Shown piece after piece: positions 1 through 9,855 of a stretch of DNA of 64,000 nt. The position numbers were made by a program, and so were the translations under genes. Numbering within the stretch: position 1 is the stretch's first letter; each line of letters starts with the position of its first letter. Below the pieces are notes generated by a model. That model was not told where the DNA came from. It did no database searches and worked only from the letters and a program-made list of their open reading frames with translations. The stretch lies in the NCBI GenBank assembly GCA_037176725.1, contig JAZBRS010000049.1, positions 15,890,001 through 15,954,000 of the forward strand, given 5' to 3'. The stretch comes from Posidonia oceanica. Taxonomy: Eukaryota; Streptophyta; Magnoliopsida; Alismatales; Posidoniaceae.

Positions 1-3000
1 TGGCCCAGTACGTTAGTGAGCCTTCTTTTACTCCTGTCACAGAGGGTGTTTCCGTTCCGGCCCCTCTGGTCGCTCCCTCTGTCCCTCTTGTTCCCCCTCC
101 GACGCCAGGGTTTCCTCCTCTGACGTCTCTAGGTTCTCAGTACACCCCGGGACAGTGGCAAGCCTCCCTTCCTCCGGATCCGGTCGCCGAATCTATCTTG
201 ACGGCCGTTACTCGCGCTCCGGAGACGCCACTGCCCTCTCCGTCCCAGGGATACGTCGCTTTCGACATCCCTTCCACCGCTGCTGCGACCTTCTCTGTAG
301 AATCCTTCCCTCCCGGACAGTCTGTGTCCGTGCCACTTGTTTCTCAGCCCCCGCCGGCACTGCACTTCAGCGTCCCCACTGCCGAGACGCCCGAAGCACA
401 GTACCAGCACCTGATGGAGCTCGCCCAGAGACTGCAGGGCATGGCTCTATCAGTTCGTCCTCCTTCTGCTTCTGTCGTTCCTGAGGTTCCTCCAAGGCCA
501 GTTCCTGCATTTCTTGCATCAACCTCTGCACCTCCGCCTCGACCATCATCGCAACTGCTCACGGTTCCGGCGATGGGGGCTCGTTTACCGCCTCCTGCAC
601 AACACTTAGCACAGCATGCTCCACTTCCTTCTGGTGGTCAACCCTTTGGACCGGCTGGAGCCCAGTACCTCACTGGCTCGCTGTCTGGCACCCCGCCTGT
701 ACAGCAACTGGTGCTTCGTCATCCTCCCCCTGTCCCATCACAGCATGGCATTTATTCTTCTCCTCTCCACCAAGTCCAGCATCCTGCATACACTCCTGCA
801 TACACTATCCCCCAGCACGGATACGCCGGCCATCCCGTTGCTCCACCAGGCGACGCTATGGTAGATCCGGAGGAGCACTTAGGTGCGACCCATTCGGCGT
901 ATGTACTCACTACCCCTGCTGATCCCTCTCCTACAGCAGCAATCCCAGACCCCATCAATAACCGGATGGACGTCTTGGAGAAAGCACTACGACTAGTGCA
1001 GGGTACTGAGCACCAGACCTACCAATTCCGAGACCTCTGCTGTTTTCCAGAGGCGGTACTCCCTCCGAAGTTCAAAATCCCGGACTTCGAGAAATATAAT
1101 GGTAGGGGCTGCCCCGTAGCACACCTGAAGGCGTATTGCGGTGATCTCGCTCAGCTTCAGGCTGACGAGAGGTTGCTGATCCGCTTGTTCCAGAAGAGTT
1201 TGACCGGGCCGGCACTCAAGTGGTTTACATCGCTCGATATGTCAGCCATCAAGACTTGGAACGACCTCAGTCAGGCGTTCCTGGAGCAATACTCCTTCAA
1301 CCTCGATCTTGTCCCAAAGAGGGCGGACTTGATCGCCATCAAGCAGAACTCCGGCGAGCCGTTCGGGGAGTACGTCGGCCGCTGGCGCGCCCTTGCCTCT
1401 CAGGTCCGAGATAGACCCTCTGACGAGGAGTCTATCGAGATCGTTATCAAAGGGGCGCAGCCGTCTCTCGGAGCTCTGCTTAGCATTCAGCCAGTCACTA
1501 CTTTCGCGGCACTCATCAGAGCTGGAGCGCGCGTAGAGAGTTCTTTGCGGAGTGGCAACTTCCCGGCTCTCTCTGCGTTCGCTAAGCAGGCAGCGATCAC
1601 CAGCAACAGTGCCAACAGCAGCATCTCCAACAACAACAGCAACGGCCGCAACAACAACCGTCCGAAGAGGAAGGACTCGCCGAAGCCCGCTGTTGCATTC
1701 GTCGTTTCTCCTGCTGTGCCTGTTCGCTTGCCGTCTCGGCCTGCCCCAGCTCAGATGGTGTACGCTCCTGCACCGAGGAACCCACACACACCGCACATCA
1801 CAACCACCGCTAGACCGGTCTATCCTGCCGCACCGGTTCAGCAAGGCCCGTACCCGAGGCAAAGAAGACCACCCACTGAGAGGCGGAATTTCACCCCACT
1901 GGTGGAACCACTCACGGTCATCTTGCCAAAGGTGGCATCGCTCCTGAAGTTCCCGGAGGTTCGTCCGCCGCCAAGCCCTCTGCCGCATTGGTTTAGGTCG
2001 GACCTCTTCCGCAATTTCCATCGAAGCGTTGGGCATTCGACGGACAATTGCTTCTCCCTGCGGAACGCAATTCAGGACCTGATCGAATCGGGAACGATTG
2101 TGATCGACACGCACGAGGCATCCACTCAAGCACGCACCCATGCATCTGCATCTCCAGCTGTTCCCCCGCATTCTGGCATCGTCCGCCAACCTTTACCGGA
2201 GCACTCTTATCCGGGAGGGGCGGGAACCTCAGGCATCCACTCTGTCTTTCCTTCTGGGCTCGCTAACTCTGTAGTAGACCCTTCCGACCTTATCTCTGAC
2301 ATCTCTGAGCCTTTCCCGGTCAGTCTCTATCTCGTGGCAGTTGCCAGCTCTGAGTCGGGAATCCATTTGATCCGACCGTGTGCCAGGCCGGAGCACCCTC
2401 TCGCGCCTCCCACCGTGCTCCCTCAGGCTCAATCCCCTGTGCACCTTCTAGCTAGGGCCCAGCCTAGTTCCCCTATCCACCTTTTAGGGCGACCCCAGCC
2501 ACACCTTCTAGGCAGACCTCAACCTGCCCCAGCCTTCCCACCCCAACAACCATACTCACTAGATAGACCTCAGCATCCTATAGGCCCCCCTGTAACCCCT
2601 CCTGTGCTCGCGGCACATGCTCCAGTCGTCATTAACTTGACCTTGGACACCCATCGCGTCCCTTACAGCTACGCCACAGAAATGTGTGCGGAAGTAACGC
2701 GATCGGGGAGGGTTTACAGGCCCCCAGTGCCGGCAACTAGGCCAACTCACCCTAGACCTGTTATGCCCCCACCCTCAAGCCAACCCATAGCAGATCCAAC
2801 CCCAGATCAGCCTGTAGTTAGCCAAATCCCTACCCAGCCTGTAGAAACCCAGCTTCCTTCCACTATCCCCTTAGAACCTGCTAGAACCACTCCTCCAGCT
2901 GCTAGCAGAAGCCAACCTAAAGCAGACTTAACCTCTCAGCTTAAGAAGGTCAAAGCCGACATCTCCATCTGGGATTTGATCCACACTTCTGCCGAGCACC

Positions 3001-4037
3001 GCGAGGCTTTTCTTCGCGTGTTCCAGGCTGCTCGTGTGTCCCAGTCCATTGAGCCTTCTGCCTTGGAGAGCATGGTTGGGTTAATCGCGGAGCCCCAGGT
3101 CATCTCTTTTACGAGTGATGAACTGCCTCCGGCGGGGATTAATCACAACCAGCCCCTATTCGTCACGGTGCAGTTCAAAAACTTTCGCATTCCCCTAACA
3201 CTGGTTGATAACGGGTCAGGCCTTAACGTCTGCCCCTTGCGTACAGCAACCAAGCTCGGATTCAAAGCCGAGGATATCACGCCAGCCGTGAAGGGAATGA
3301 CTGCTTTTGACAACACTCACCATGACGCTCTAGGGATTCTGATTATCCCTCTGGCTATCGGTCCGGTCATCTTCGACGTAGAATTCTATGTCGTCGACTT
3401 GAAGCCTAACTTCAATCTTCTGCTTGGGCGCCCTTGGCTCCACAAGCATCAGGTCCTTCCTTCGACCCTCCATCGAATGATAAAGTACCGTCGTGGCGAT
3501 GATGTCATTGTCGTCATGGCGGAGAACTTTGAGAAGGAGCGGATCGAAGCAGTCTCTCCCGTGTCTTCGCAATCTATCCCATTTGACCCCGAGACTTCTG
3601 AAGCCCTCTATCGCGTTAACCGGTGCGAGCCAGTTAACTTTGTTCCTGATCTTGAACGTGTCAACTCTTTGGCCGTTCACAGTAACCCCTTTCGAATGGT
3701 CGAGAATGTATGTCACAGGTGGGGTTACATAAAGGGCACGCCGCTCGGGCGTCACGGCCAAGGGATCGCGGAGCCGATCGTAGCAGTGGAGCGAAGGAAG
3801 TCTGAAGGCCTCGGCTACGAACCAAAGCTCGAAGAAGATCACTGCTTCCAGCTCAAAGCCCATGCACTAGCCATTCCCAGAGACCTCACTAACTTTACCA
3901 GTGCAGGAATTCTAGGACAACCGACTACCAAGTCACAGCGCCAGCAGAGGATTGGGTGTGTGTTGAGGACTACTACTCGGATGAGGAACAGTCTGATGCA
4001 ACAGAGGCAGTCCCAATCAGCTCAGCAGAAACAGTAG
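1..4037 (+). CDS. gag-pro: Gag-protease of element A (5' start codon one base outside window; frameshifted at 3' end)
   Basis: The frame is open from base 3 (GCC after the split ATG) to 4037. A proline-rich N-terminus precedes a retrotransposon gag core at about 1020-1560 (motifs FKIPDFEKYNG, GPALKWFTSL, GEYVGRW). A knuckle-like motif follows near 2010-2050; its first Cys is Arg in A but Cys in element B. A Pro/Gln-rich linker leads to an aspartic protease with LVDNGSGLNV at about 3201-3230, an Asp-Asn-Gly-Ser form of the D-S/T-G site. Downstream, about 3700-3830, Gly-rich motifs (GTPLGRHGQGI, GLGYEP) resemble a G-patch. Relative to B, one base is missing near 3914, which shifts the frame away from pol. 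Gag packages RNA in cytoplasmic particles; the protease cuts the polyprotein. Confidence 0.85.
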   Translation, partial: AQYVSEPSFTPVTEGVSVPAPLVAPSVPLVPPPTPGFPPLTSLGSQYTPGQWQASLPPDPVAESILTAVTRAPETPLPSPSQGYVAFDIPSTAAATFSVESFPPGQSVSVPLVSQPPPALHFSVPTAETPEAQYQHLMELAQRLQGMALSVRPPSASVVPEVPPRPVPAFLASTSAPPPRPSSQLLTVPAMGARLPPPAQHLAQHAPLPSGGQPFGPAGAQYLTGSLSGTPPVQQLVLRHPPPVPSQHGIYSSPLHQVQHPAYTPAYTIPQHGYAGHPVAPPGDAMVDPEEHLGATHSAYVLTTPADPSPTAAIPDPINNRMDVLEKALRLVQGTEHQTYQFRDLCCFPEAVLPPKFKIPDFEKYNGRGCPVAHLKAYCGDLAQLQADERLLIRLFQKSLTGPALKWFTSLDMSAIKTWNDLSQAFLEQYSFNLDLVPKRADLIAIKQNSGEPFGEYVGRWRALASQVRDRPSDEESIEIVIKGAQPSLGALLSIQPVTTFAALIRAGARVESSLRSGNFPALSAFAKQAAITSNSANSSISNNNSNGRNNNRPKRKDSPKPAVAFVVSPAVPVRLPSRPAPAQMVYAPAPRNPHTPHITTTARPVYPAAPVQQGPYPRQRRPPTERRNFTPLVEPLTVILPKVASLLKFPEVRPPPSPLPHWFRSDLFRNFHRSVGHSTDNCFSLRNAIQDLIESGTIVIDTHEASTQARTHASASPAVPPHSGIVRQPLPEHSYPGGAGTSGIHSVFPSGLANSVVDPSDLISDISEPFPVSLYLVAVASSESGIHLIRPCARPEHPLAPPTVLPQAQSPVHLLARAQPSSPIHLLGRPQPHLLGRPQPAPAFPPQQPYSLDRPQHPIGPPVTPPVLAAHAPVVINLTLDTHRVPYSYATEMCAEVTRSGRVYRPPVPATRPTHPRPVMPPPSSQPIADPTPDQPVVSQIPTQPVETQLPSTIPLEPARTTPPAASRSQPKADLTSQLKKVKADISIWDLIHTSAEHREAFLRVFQAARVSQSIEPSALESMVGLIAEPQVISFTSDELPPAGINHNQPLFVTVQFKNFRIPLTLVDNGSGLNVCPLRTATKLGFKAEDITPAVKGMTAFDNTHHDALGILIIPLAIGPVIFDVEFYVVDLKPNFNLLLGRPWLHKHQVLPSTLHRMIKYRRGDDVIVVMAENFEKERIEAVSPVSSQSIPFDPETSEALYRVNRCEPVNFVPDLERVNSLAVHSNPFRMVENVCHRWGYIKGTPLGRHGQGIAEPIVAVERRKSEGLGYEPKLEEDHCFQLKAHALAIPRDLTNFTSAGILGQPTTKSQRQQRIGCVLRTTTRMRNSLMQQRQSQSAQQKQ

Positions 4038-7000
4038 TCAGAGCAGAGGCCCCGCAGTCAGTTTATTTAGCTCCCCCTCTGGCAGAAACAGCAGGCAGTT
4101 CAGCAGGCCCTATGGCAAATGCAAGTTCTCATCCTTTTCCAGCCACATCAGCTCCTCAAGAACAGTCAGCAGCAGTGCAGGAGTCAGAGACACTCCTCTT
4201 GGCAGAACCAAGCATGCTACCAGCGGTCACAGCAACATTAGTGCCTTTGCCCCCATCTCTGGAGGGGCAGTCTATCAATTCAGTCGGCAGCGTGGCCCAG
4301 CCCGCTCCCTCAGCATCGTCTTCAGGAATGCAGCTGGCACAGTCCGCTCCGCATTTTCCTGACGACCTGCAGCAGCTCTCATGGCAAGACCCCATGGCGT
4401 CAGAGGCTGCACTCTCTCAGTTACTGCCCGATACAAAAGGTCAACTAAGCACTACACTCTCCGGGCCCTTGAGCCCTCTAAAGAGCACCCCTGCTTATTC
4501 TCCAACTGTGACCCTGGCAGCTTATCCATCCTTAGCACCGTTGGCCTGTCTATTTGGGCCTTCTACATCTGAACTGCCATCAGCGGACGCGCCCGTGAAC
4601 CAGATCATGCAGACTCCAAGGGCGGCGATCCATCTTGCAGCCGGGCCAGTGCCGCAGGCCCCCGGCGCCTACTACGTCGACTCCCCCTCGGACGAGGAAG
4701 AAGGAGCGGCGATAGAAGCCCAGGTCGATTCTTGGATGTCTGACTTAGAGCTACTCTATCAAGAACAGATCAAGTCAATAACAGAAGACCTGGCAGAGCA
4801 TCAAGCTGCAGAAAGGAAAGGAAAAGCCGTAGTCACGGATCCTCCTCTGCAAGAGGACCATGCTTCTATCATGATCCTGGAAGACTCAGCAATGCCGGAC
4901 TCCCCTAGACCAGATGAGCTCATCACTCTTCAACCAGAAGGCGGGTCTAGGTGGTTTGTGCAACCCATGCCCCACTTGAGCAAGGTATCGAGCGGCAGTA
5001 ACCAGATCGGCCGCCAGTCCGGCATATCCTCCACGAGCACACTAGAAGACCCAGAGGGGGGAGCACCAGCAGTAGATGCGGCAGCAGCAGAGCAGAATGC
5101 CTCAGCAGCCTCAGCAGCACAGTCAGCAGAGCAGTCAGCAGTATCAGCAGTAGAGTCAGCTAAGCCCTCAGCAGTATCAACAGAGCACTCAGCAGAGCCA
5201 GTCAGGCCAGAGCAAACGGTAGAAGGAGTTGCTGGGATGGAGGTCGCGCACCGAGGCTACAAGAATACCCGAGTGAGCGTGACCATCCTGAAGCGTCACC
5301 AGGGCCAAGCAGCGGAACACATGCACTCTTTCAACATCACAAGCCCTTCCTTCGAGAAAGAGATCCTCTCGAAACTTATTGCCTATGGAGAGGAGGATGA
5401 TACGGGCATGGATGAGACTGACGAACCTTTGCCCGAGTTCCGGCCCTATGACGACGACCCAGAAGGCCCCAACCTCCATGTTGAAGAAGAAACGGAGGTT
5501 GTTAATATTGGCACGGCTGAGGAAGTCAGAGAAGTTTGCATCAGTGCCCAGCTGTCCGCCCAGGCTCGAGCTGAATTCATCGCGTTCCTGAAAGAGTATG
5601 CGGATGTCTTCGCCTGGAGTTATGAAGATATGGTCGGCCTTGACATAGAGATAGTGGTGCACAATCTGCCCTTAAATCCGGATGTCAAGCCAGTAAAGCA
5701 GAAATTGAGAAGATGGCGACCGCAGTGGCTGCTCATGATCAAGGAAGAGATAATGAAGCAGCTCGGAGTCAACTTTCTGAAGGTCGTTCTTTATCCTGAA
5801 TGGCTGGCAAACATTGTACCTGTGCCCAAGAAAGATGGCCGAATCCGGATCTGTATCGACTACAGGGACCTGAACAAGGCGAGTCCCAAGGACGACTTTC
5901 CATTGCCTCACATTGACGTCCTAGTCAACAATACAGCAGGCCACAAGATGCTCTCCTTCATGGATGGCTTTTCTGGATACAATCAGATCAAGATGGCAGA
6001 AGAGGACATGGAAAAGACTTCATTCATCACCCCTTGGGGGGTCTTCTGCTACCAAGTCATGCCGTTCGGCCTGAAGAATGCTGGTGCGACCTATCAGAGG
6101 GCCATGACTGCGCTGTTCCATGACCTCATGCACCAAGAAGTAGAGGTCTATGTAGACGACATGATTGCTAAAACCAGAGAGCCTGAGGATCATCTTGCCT
6201 GTCTCAGAAAGCTCTTTGACCGTCTACGGAAGTACAAACTGCGCCTGAATCCCAAGAAGTGCGTATTCGGGGTGTCTTCTGGCAAATTGCTCGGCTACAT
6301 TGTTAGCCAAAGGGGGATCGATGTCATCGGTGCCATCCACCCCGCTGCTTCAAATGGTCATCGTTACACTCTGGTAGCGATCGATTACTTTACCAAGTGG
6401 GTGGAAGCAGCTTCTTATAGGACAGTCACCGCTGCGGCAACAGAAAAATTTATCAGAAACAATATTGTTGCCCGATATGGGGTCCCGCACTCTGTCATCT
6501 CTGACAACGGCTCAAACTTTATTGCCAAAAGGATCGAAGAATACCTGCAAAGTCTCAAGATCAAGCACCATCGATCCTCGCCTTATCGGCCTCAGATGAA
6601 CGGAGCAGTGGAGTCTGCAAACAAAAACATTGTCAAGATTCTGAAGAAAATGGCAGAAACCCACAAGGATTGGCACGACAAGCTCCCGTACGCGCTCTGG
6701 GCGTACAGGACATCAATCCGGACCTCTACAGGAGCCACCCCGTACTCTCTGGTGTACGGCATGGAAGCGGTATTACCTGTTGAAGTGGAGATCCCCTCTC
6801 TGCGGATCCTGCGGGAAGCTGAGTTGGAAGAAGCAGAATGGGTCGAAAACCGCTGCGTCCAACTGAACTTGATTGATGAGCGCAGATTGCAAGCCATGCA
6901 CAACGCTCACTGCTATCAGAGGCGGATGGCCAGAGCATTCTTGAAGGAGGTTCAGCCCAGAAGCTTCCAGCCAGGGGACCTTGTCTTGCGCGCCATTCAC

Positions 7001-7156
7001 TTGCCGGACGGTCGAGGGAAATTCCGACCCAATTGGCGTGGCCCCTTTGTGGTCAAGCAGACCTTTTCAGGAGGTGCTGTAACTCTTGAGGATATGGACC
7101 AGGTCGAGCAGTCTGAGCCCGTCAACCTCTGCTATCTAAAGAAGTACTATCAGTAG
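3956..7156 (+). pseudogene. pol: Pol of element A: reverse transcriptase fused to integrase core, RNase H deleted
   Basis: This frame (GTG at its first codon, so not an independent start) continues gag-pro after the 1-bp deletion near 3914. Residues 1-430 are a Ser/Ala/Gln linker. RT follows: IRICIDYRDLNKASPKDDFP near residue 625, MPFGLKNAGATYQRAM near 701, and the catalytic YVDD at 732. After LLGYIVSQRGID (about residue 789) the chain passes directly into integrase core: Asp 810, Asp 850 and Glu 886, a D-D35-E spacing, then a C-terminal WRGPF module. RNase H and the zinc-binding integrase N-terminus are absent. The junction carries GGGGGATCGATGTC, also found before the integrase core of element B, so a microhomology deletion is likely. 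RT and integrase motifs look intact, but the missing RNase H would have to be supplied in trans. Confidence 0.85.
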
Positions 7157-8652
7157 CCGAAAGCGGCCCCGTTGCAGATGCCCTTCTCCCACCTGCATTT
7201 AAATTCTCGCCCTCTTACTTCATCTCCTTTCAAATCATCATCATCATCCTCTCAACTCTTGCACTCTTTCTTTTCAAATCATCATTCTCTCAAGCATTGT
7301 ATCTTTTGCCCGGTGATGACAACCGGAAGTGCTTGCCTGCTCTGGAAAGAGTCACCCTGCCTCACCAGGCACTACTTAGATGTCTTAGCAAGTAAGGGAG
7401 CCACCACCAACAGGGACAGGCGAACTGCCTAATCTCGCAAGGACATACACCTCTGAGGGAGAAAAAATGTTAGGATGTGAGCTTGAAAAAAGTGAGAATA
7501 GACATCTAGGTTTGGGCACCTCCAAGGAACAGAAGACGAAGACAGAAGCCGGCCCTAGAGATAGGGGTGTGCAGTCTAACCCTGCTCCTTCTACCCATCA
7601 CACAGCAGACCCAAAATCTGAATCCATTACATTTCAAGCACCCTTCTTTTGCCACCAGAATGGGGATAGCAAAAGCCTGAAAAAAGAGGAAAAAGATCAA
7701 GCAAAAAAAAAAAGAAGAGAAAAAAAAAGAGACATACAACAAAAACAAAGACAAAAAAAGGGAGAAAAGCAAGCAAAACAAAAAAAGAAGAAAGAAGAAA
7801 AGGCAAAGGTAGCCCGAAAAACACAGGCACCGCTATCCCCCGTACTTTACTAGAGATCCCCAGCTTGTCAAGCCTGGAAAAGGGGTCTACCACATCCTCC
7901 CAAGAGCAAACACATACCTTCCCCTAGCTAGGGGCAGAGAAAGACTGCATACCTATGAGGGAGAAACCTTTCAAAAAAAAAAGAGAGCTGAAAGAATAGG
8001 TGTAGGTCCTGAGAATGCAGCCAGTACCCTGTCCTCACCACATCACCACCTATAATGCCAACAACCTGTTCCGGAGCGCCACCAATAAGCCAAGAGTCTG
8101 AGTAGGGCCCAGTGAGTCAAGGACCACTCCCTTCCTCTGCAGCAGGCACCAAAGCACTCCGTATGCTGAGGGCACCCTAGCATACCCATCCACCCTAGCA
8201 TACCCATCCATCCAAGCATACCCATCCATTCAAGCATACTTATTCATCCAGTAATATTCTTGTCATCATAAGCACATCACTAGCACCTTGCGTTCATGAA
8301 TCTTCCTTCTTTCCTTTCCTCTTCCGCCGATCTCTCCGCCCTGCAACACGCTCAGGCCCTGAGGCAGTACTTCCCCCCAGCAGAGCGCGTCGACGACTCT
8401 CAAGCTGCGCTGGTCTAGATCTCTTGCCGGCCCTCGCCCCCGTGTCCGCAAGACTGCCGCAGAATCCCTTTGCTTATCTGTGCTTAACTGCTATGTTCTG
8501 TTATCAACTGCTAAATGCATATGCAACTACATTTTTCAGCTTCAGACTTTGTCTTCTATCAAAGATTATATGCCTGCGAGATCTGACTGTTTACTGATAG
8601 CAGGTACACTCAAGCTTTGCATCCATCAGCCTCTACCTCTGAAATCAGCGCA
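7157..8652 (+). other. Spacer between pol and the 3' ORF of element A, with lysine-rich frame and purine tracts
   Basis: No known domain is seen. A small frame at 7467-7853 (MLGCELEKSENRHLGLG...) is shared with element B (from 32012) and becomes Lys/Gln-rich where the DNA is an A/G run (7680-7810). A second run near 7972-7992 (A-tract, GAGAGCTGAAAG) is also in B; either run could prime plus-strand synthesis internally, which is speculation. At 8167-8250 a ~19-bp minisatellite (CATACCCATCCA core, about four units) is present. The small frame may be coding or a by-product of the purine run; I favour the latter. Confidence 0.5.
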
Positions 8653-9855
8653 ATGGGCTTCCCTACTCTGCTAACTCCTGCACATTCCTCGGAAGTCCTG
8701 CGAGAATGGATCGGCAGGCTCACTCAAGTAGACTGTGAAAGGCTGCGCCTGTGGGGCATACCAACTAAGCTGCTGAAGGCTGCTGATGTGGAAGTCAGCC
8801 GCCACCTTCTGTATGCCGCCGCAAGATTCTGGAAACCGGCGCACCACGTCTTCCGCTTTGGCAAGACTGAACTGACACCCACACTGGAAGAGGTGCGTCG
8901 GATCTGTGGCTTTTCAAAAATCATGGGGCCGCCTATTTTCATGAGGCGAGACGGATATCTCCAGGTCCTAAGCCAGCTGACTGGGCTATCCACTCGAACC
9001 TGCCAACAGAAGCTAATCTGCACCAGTGGACAAGAGCCTATGCTTCGCCTTGCACACTTTGATGATATCTTGAACAAGCGTGCTGACCTCGGAGATGAGC
9101 TGTGGCTCCGAGGATTTGTCGTCCGCTTTCTGGGCGAACTAATCTTTACTCATGGTCGACTGACGGTGGCCATCGAAATTGCAGAGATTGCACTAGCTGT
9201 GGTGACCCAGCACATAGATCTGGCACCAGTTGTCTTGGCAAAGACTTATCGCGGGCTGGACCGCATTTCTCATCGCTGCCGCCACTTCCACGGTTGCGGA
9301 GCACTTATACAAGTCTGGCTGATCGCGCACTTAGAAATGGACTTCCTGCGCCCTCAAGTGCATGCTTTCGAAGCCTACTGCAGTAGCGCCCGTACCAGAG
9401 CAGACAAGAGCGTCAAAGAAGAGTACGAGAGGCTGTCAGCACTGACTGACGACGCTGTGACCTGGCGTATCATTCCCTCTGCAGCAGAGCCCTTCACAGT
9501 CTTCTTCAGCGCGCGTGACACGCGGCTGATCATTCTTCCAGGCTTCACAGCAGGCGTAGAGTACCATCCAATCAGGGTCATGCGCCAGTTCGGCTTCCAG
9601 CAGGGCGCCTTCATCGACAGTACAGCGCCCGAGCTTCTACGGACTTATTCTCTCAGCACCACTGCCCCAACCAAGAAGCTTGCTAGTCTGATGCAGCATG
9701 GGGTCCAATCTACAGACGTTGCAGCAGTGAGAGGTACTGGATGCACTTCTGATTATGAAGCGGAAGTCCGACAGCTCTGGCCGATCACTGAAGTCCCGCC
9801 AGGCGGCCCCTTATTCCCCGACTCTAGGCAGCTGAAGAAGGCCCGGGTTGACTAG
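8653..9855 (+). CDS. DUF7745-like / plant-mobile-domain-like ORF of element A
   Basis: This is a complete 400-residue frame from ATG 8653 (start MGFPTLLTPAH) to TAG 9855. The start is supported by element B, whose homologous frame begins at the same residue. Motifs include FRFGKTELTPTLEEVRRICG (about residues 77-96), a hydrophobic stretch RFLGELIFTHGRLTVAIEIAE, and TYRGLDRISHRCRHFHGCGALIQVWL. The pattern F-x-F-x(3)-L-x-PT-x-EE-Y/V followed by a G-ALIQVWL segment recalls DUF7745, found in plant retrotransposon-linked proteins; the assignment is from memory. It has no signal peptide or membrane segment that I can see. It lies about 1.5 kb 3' of integrase in sense orientation and is intact while pol is deleted. 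Its function is unknown. Confidence 0.6.
   Translation: MGFPTLLTPAHSSEVLREWIGRLTQVDCERLRLWGIPTKLLKAADVEVSRHLLYAAARFWKPAHHVFRFGKTELTPTLEEVRRICGFSKIMGPPIFMRRDGYLQVLSQLTGLSTRTCQQKLICTSGQEPMLRLAHFDDILNKRADLGDELWLRGFVVRFLGELIFTHGRLTVAIEIAEIALAVVTQHIDLAPVVLAKTYRGLDRISHRCRHFHGCGALIQVWLIAHLEMDFLRPQVHAFEAYCSSARTRADKSVKEEYERLSALTDDAVTWRIIPSAAEPFTVFFSARDTRLIILPGFTAGVEYHPIRVMRQFGFQQGAFIDSTAPELLRTYSLSTTAPTKKLASLMQHGVQSTDVAAVRGTGCTSDYEAEVRQLWPITEVPPGGPLFPDSRQLKKARVD

Noticed and set aside
198..200. Gag start at 198
   Set aside because: The codon is TTG; B shows the ATG is one base left of the window and the frame is open from base 3.
3956..3958. Independent pol ORF start at 3956
   Set aside because: The codon is GTG and B reads continuously through this point; it is a frameshift boundary.
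7467..7853. Lysine-rich protein as a real third gene
   Set aside because: The conserved start is suggestive, but most residues come from an A/G run that differs in length and frame between A and B; kept only as part of the spacer.
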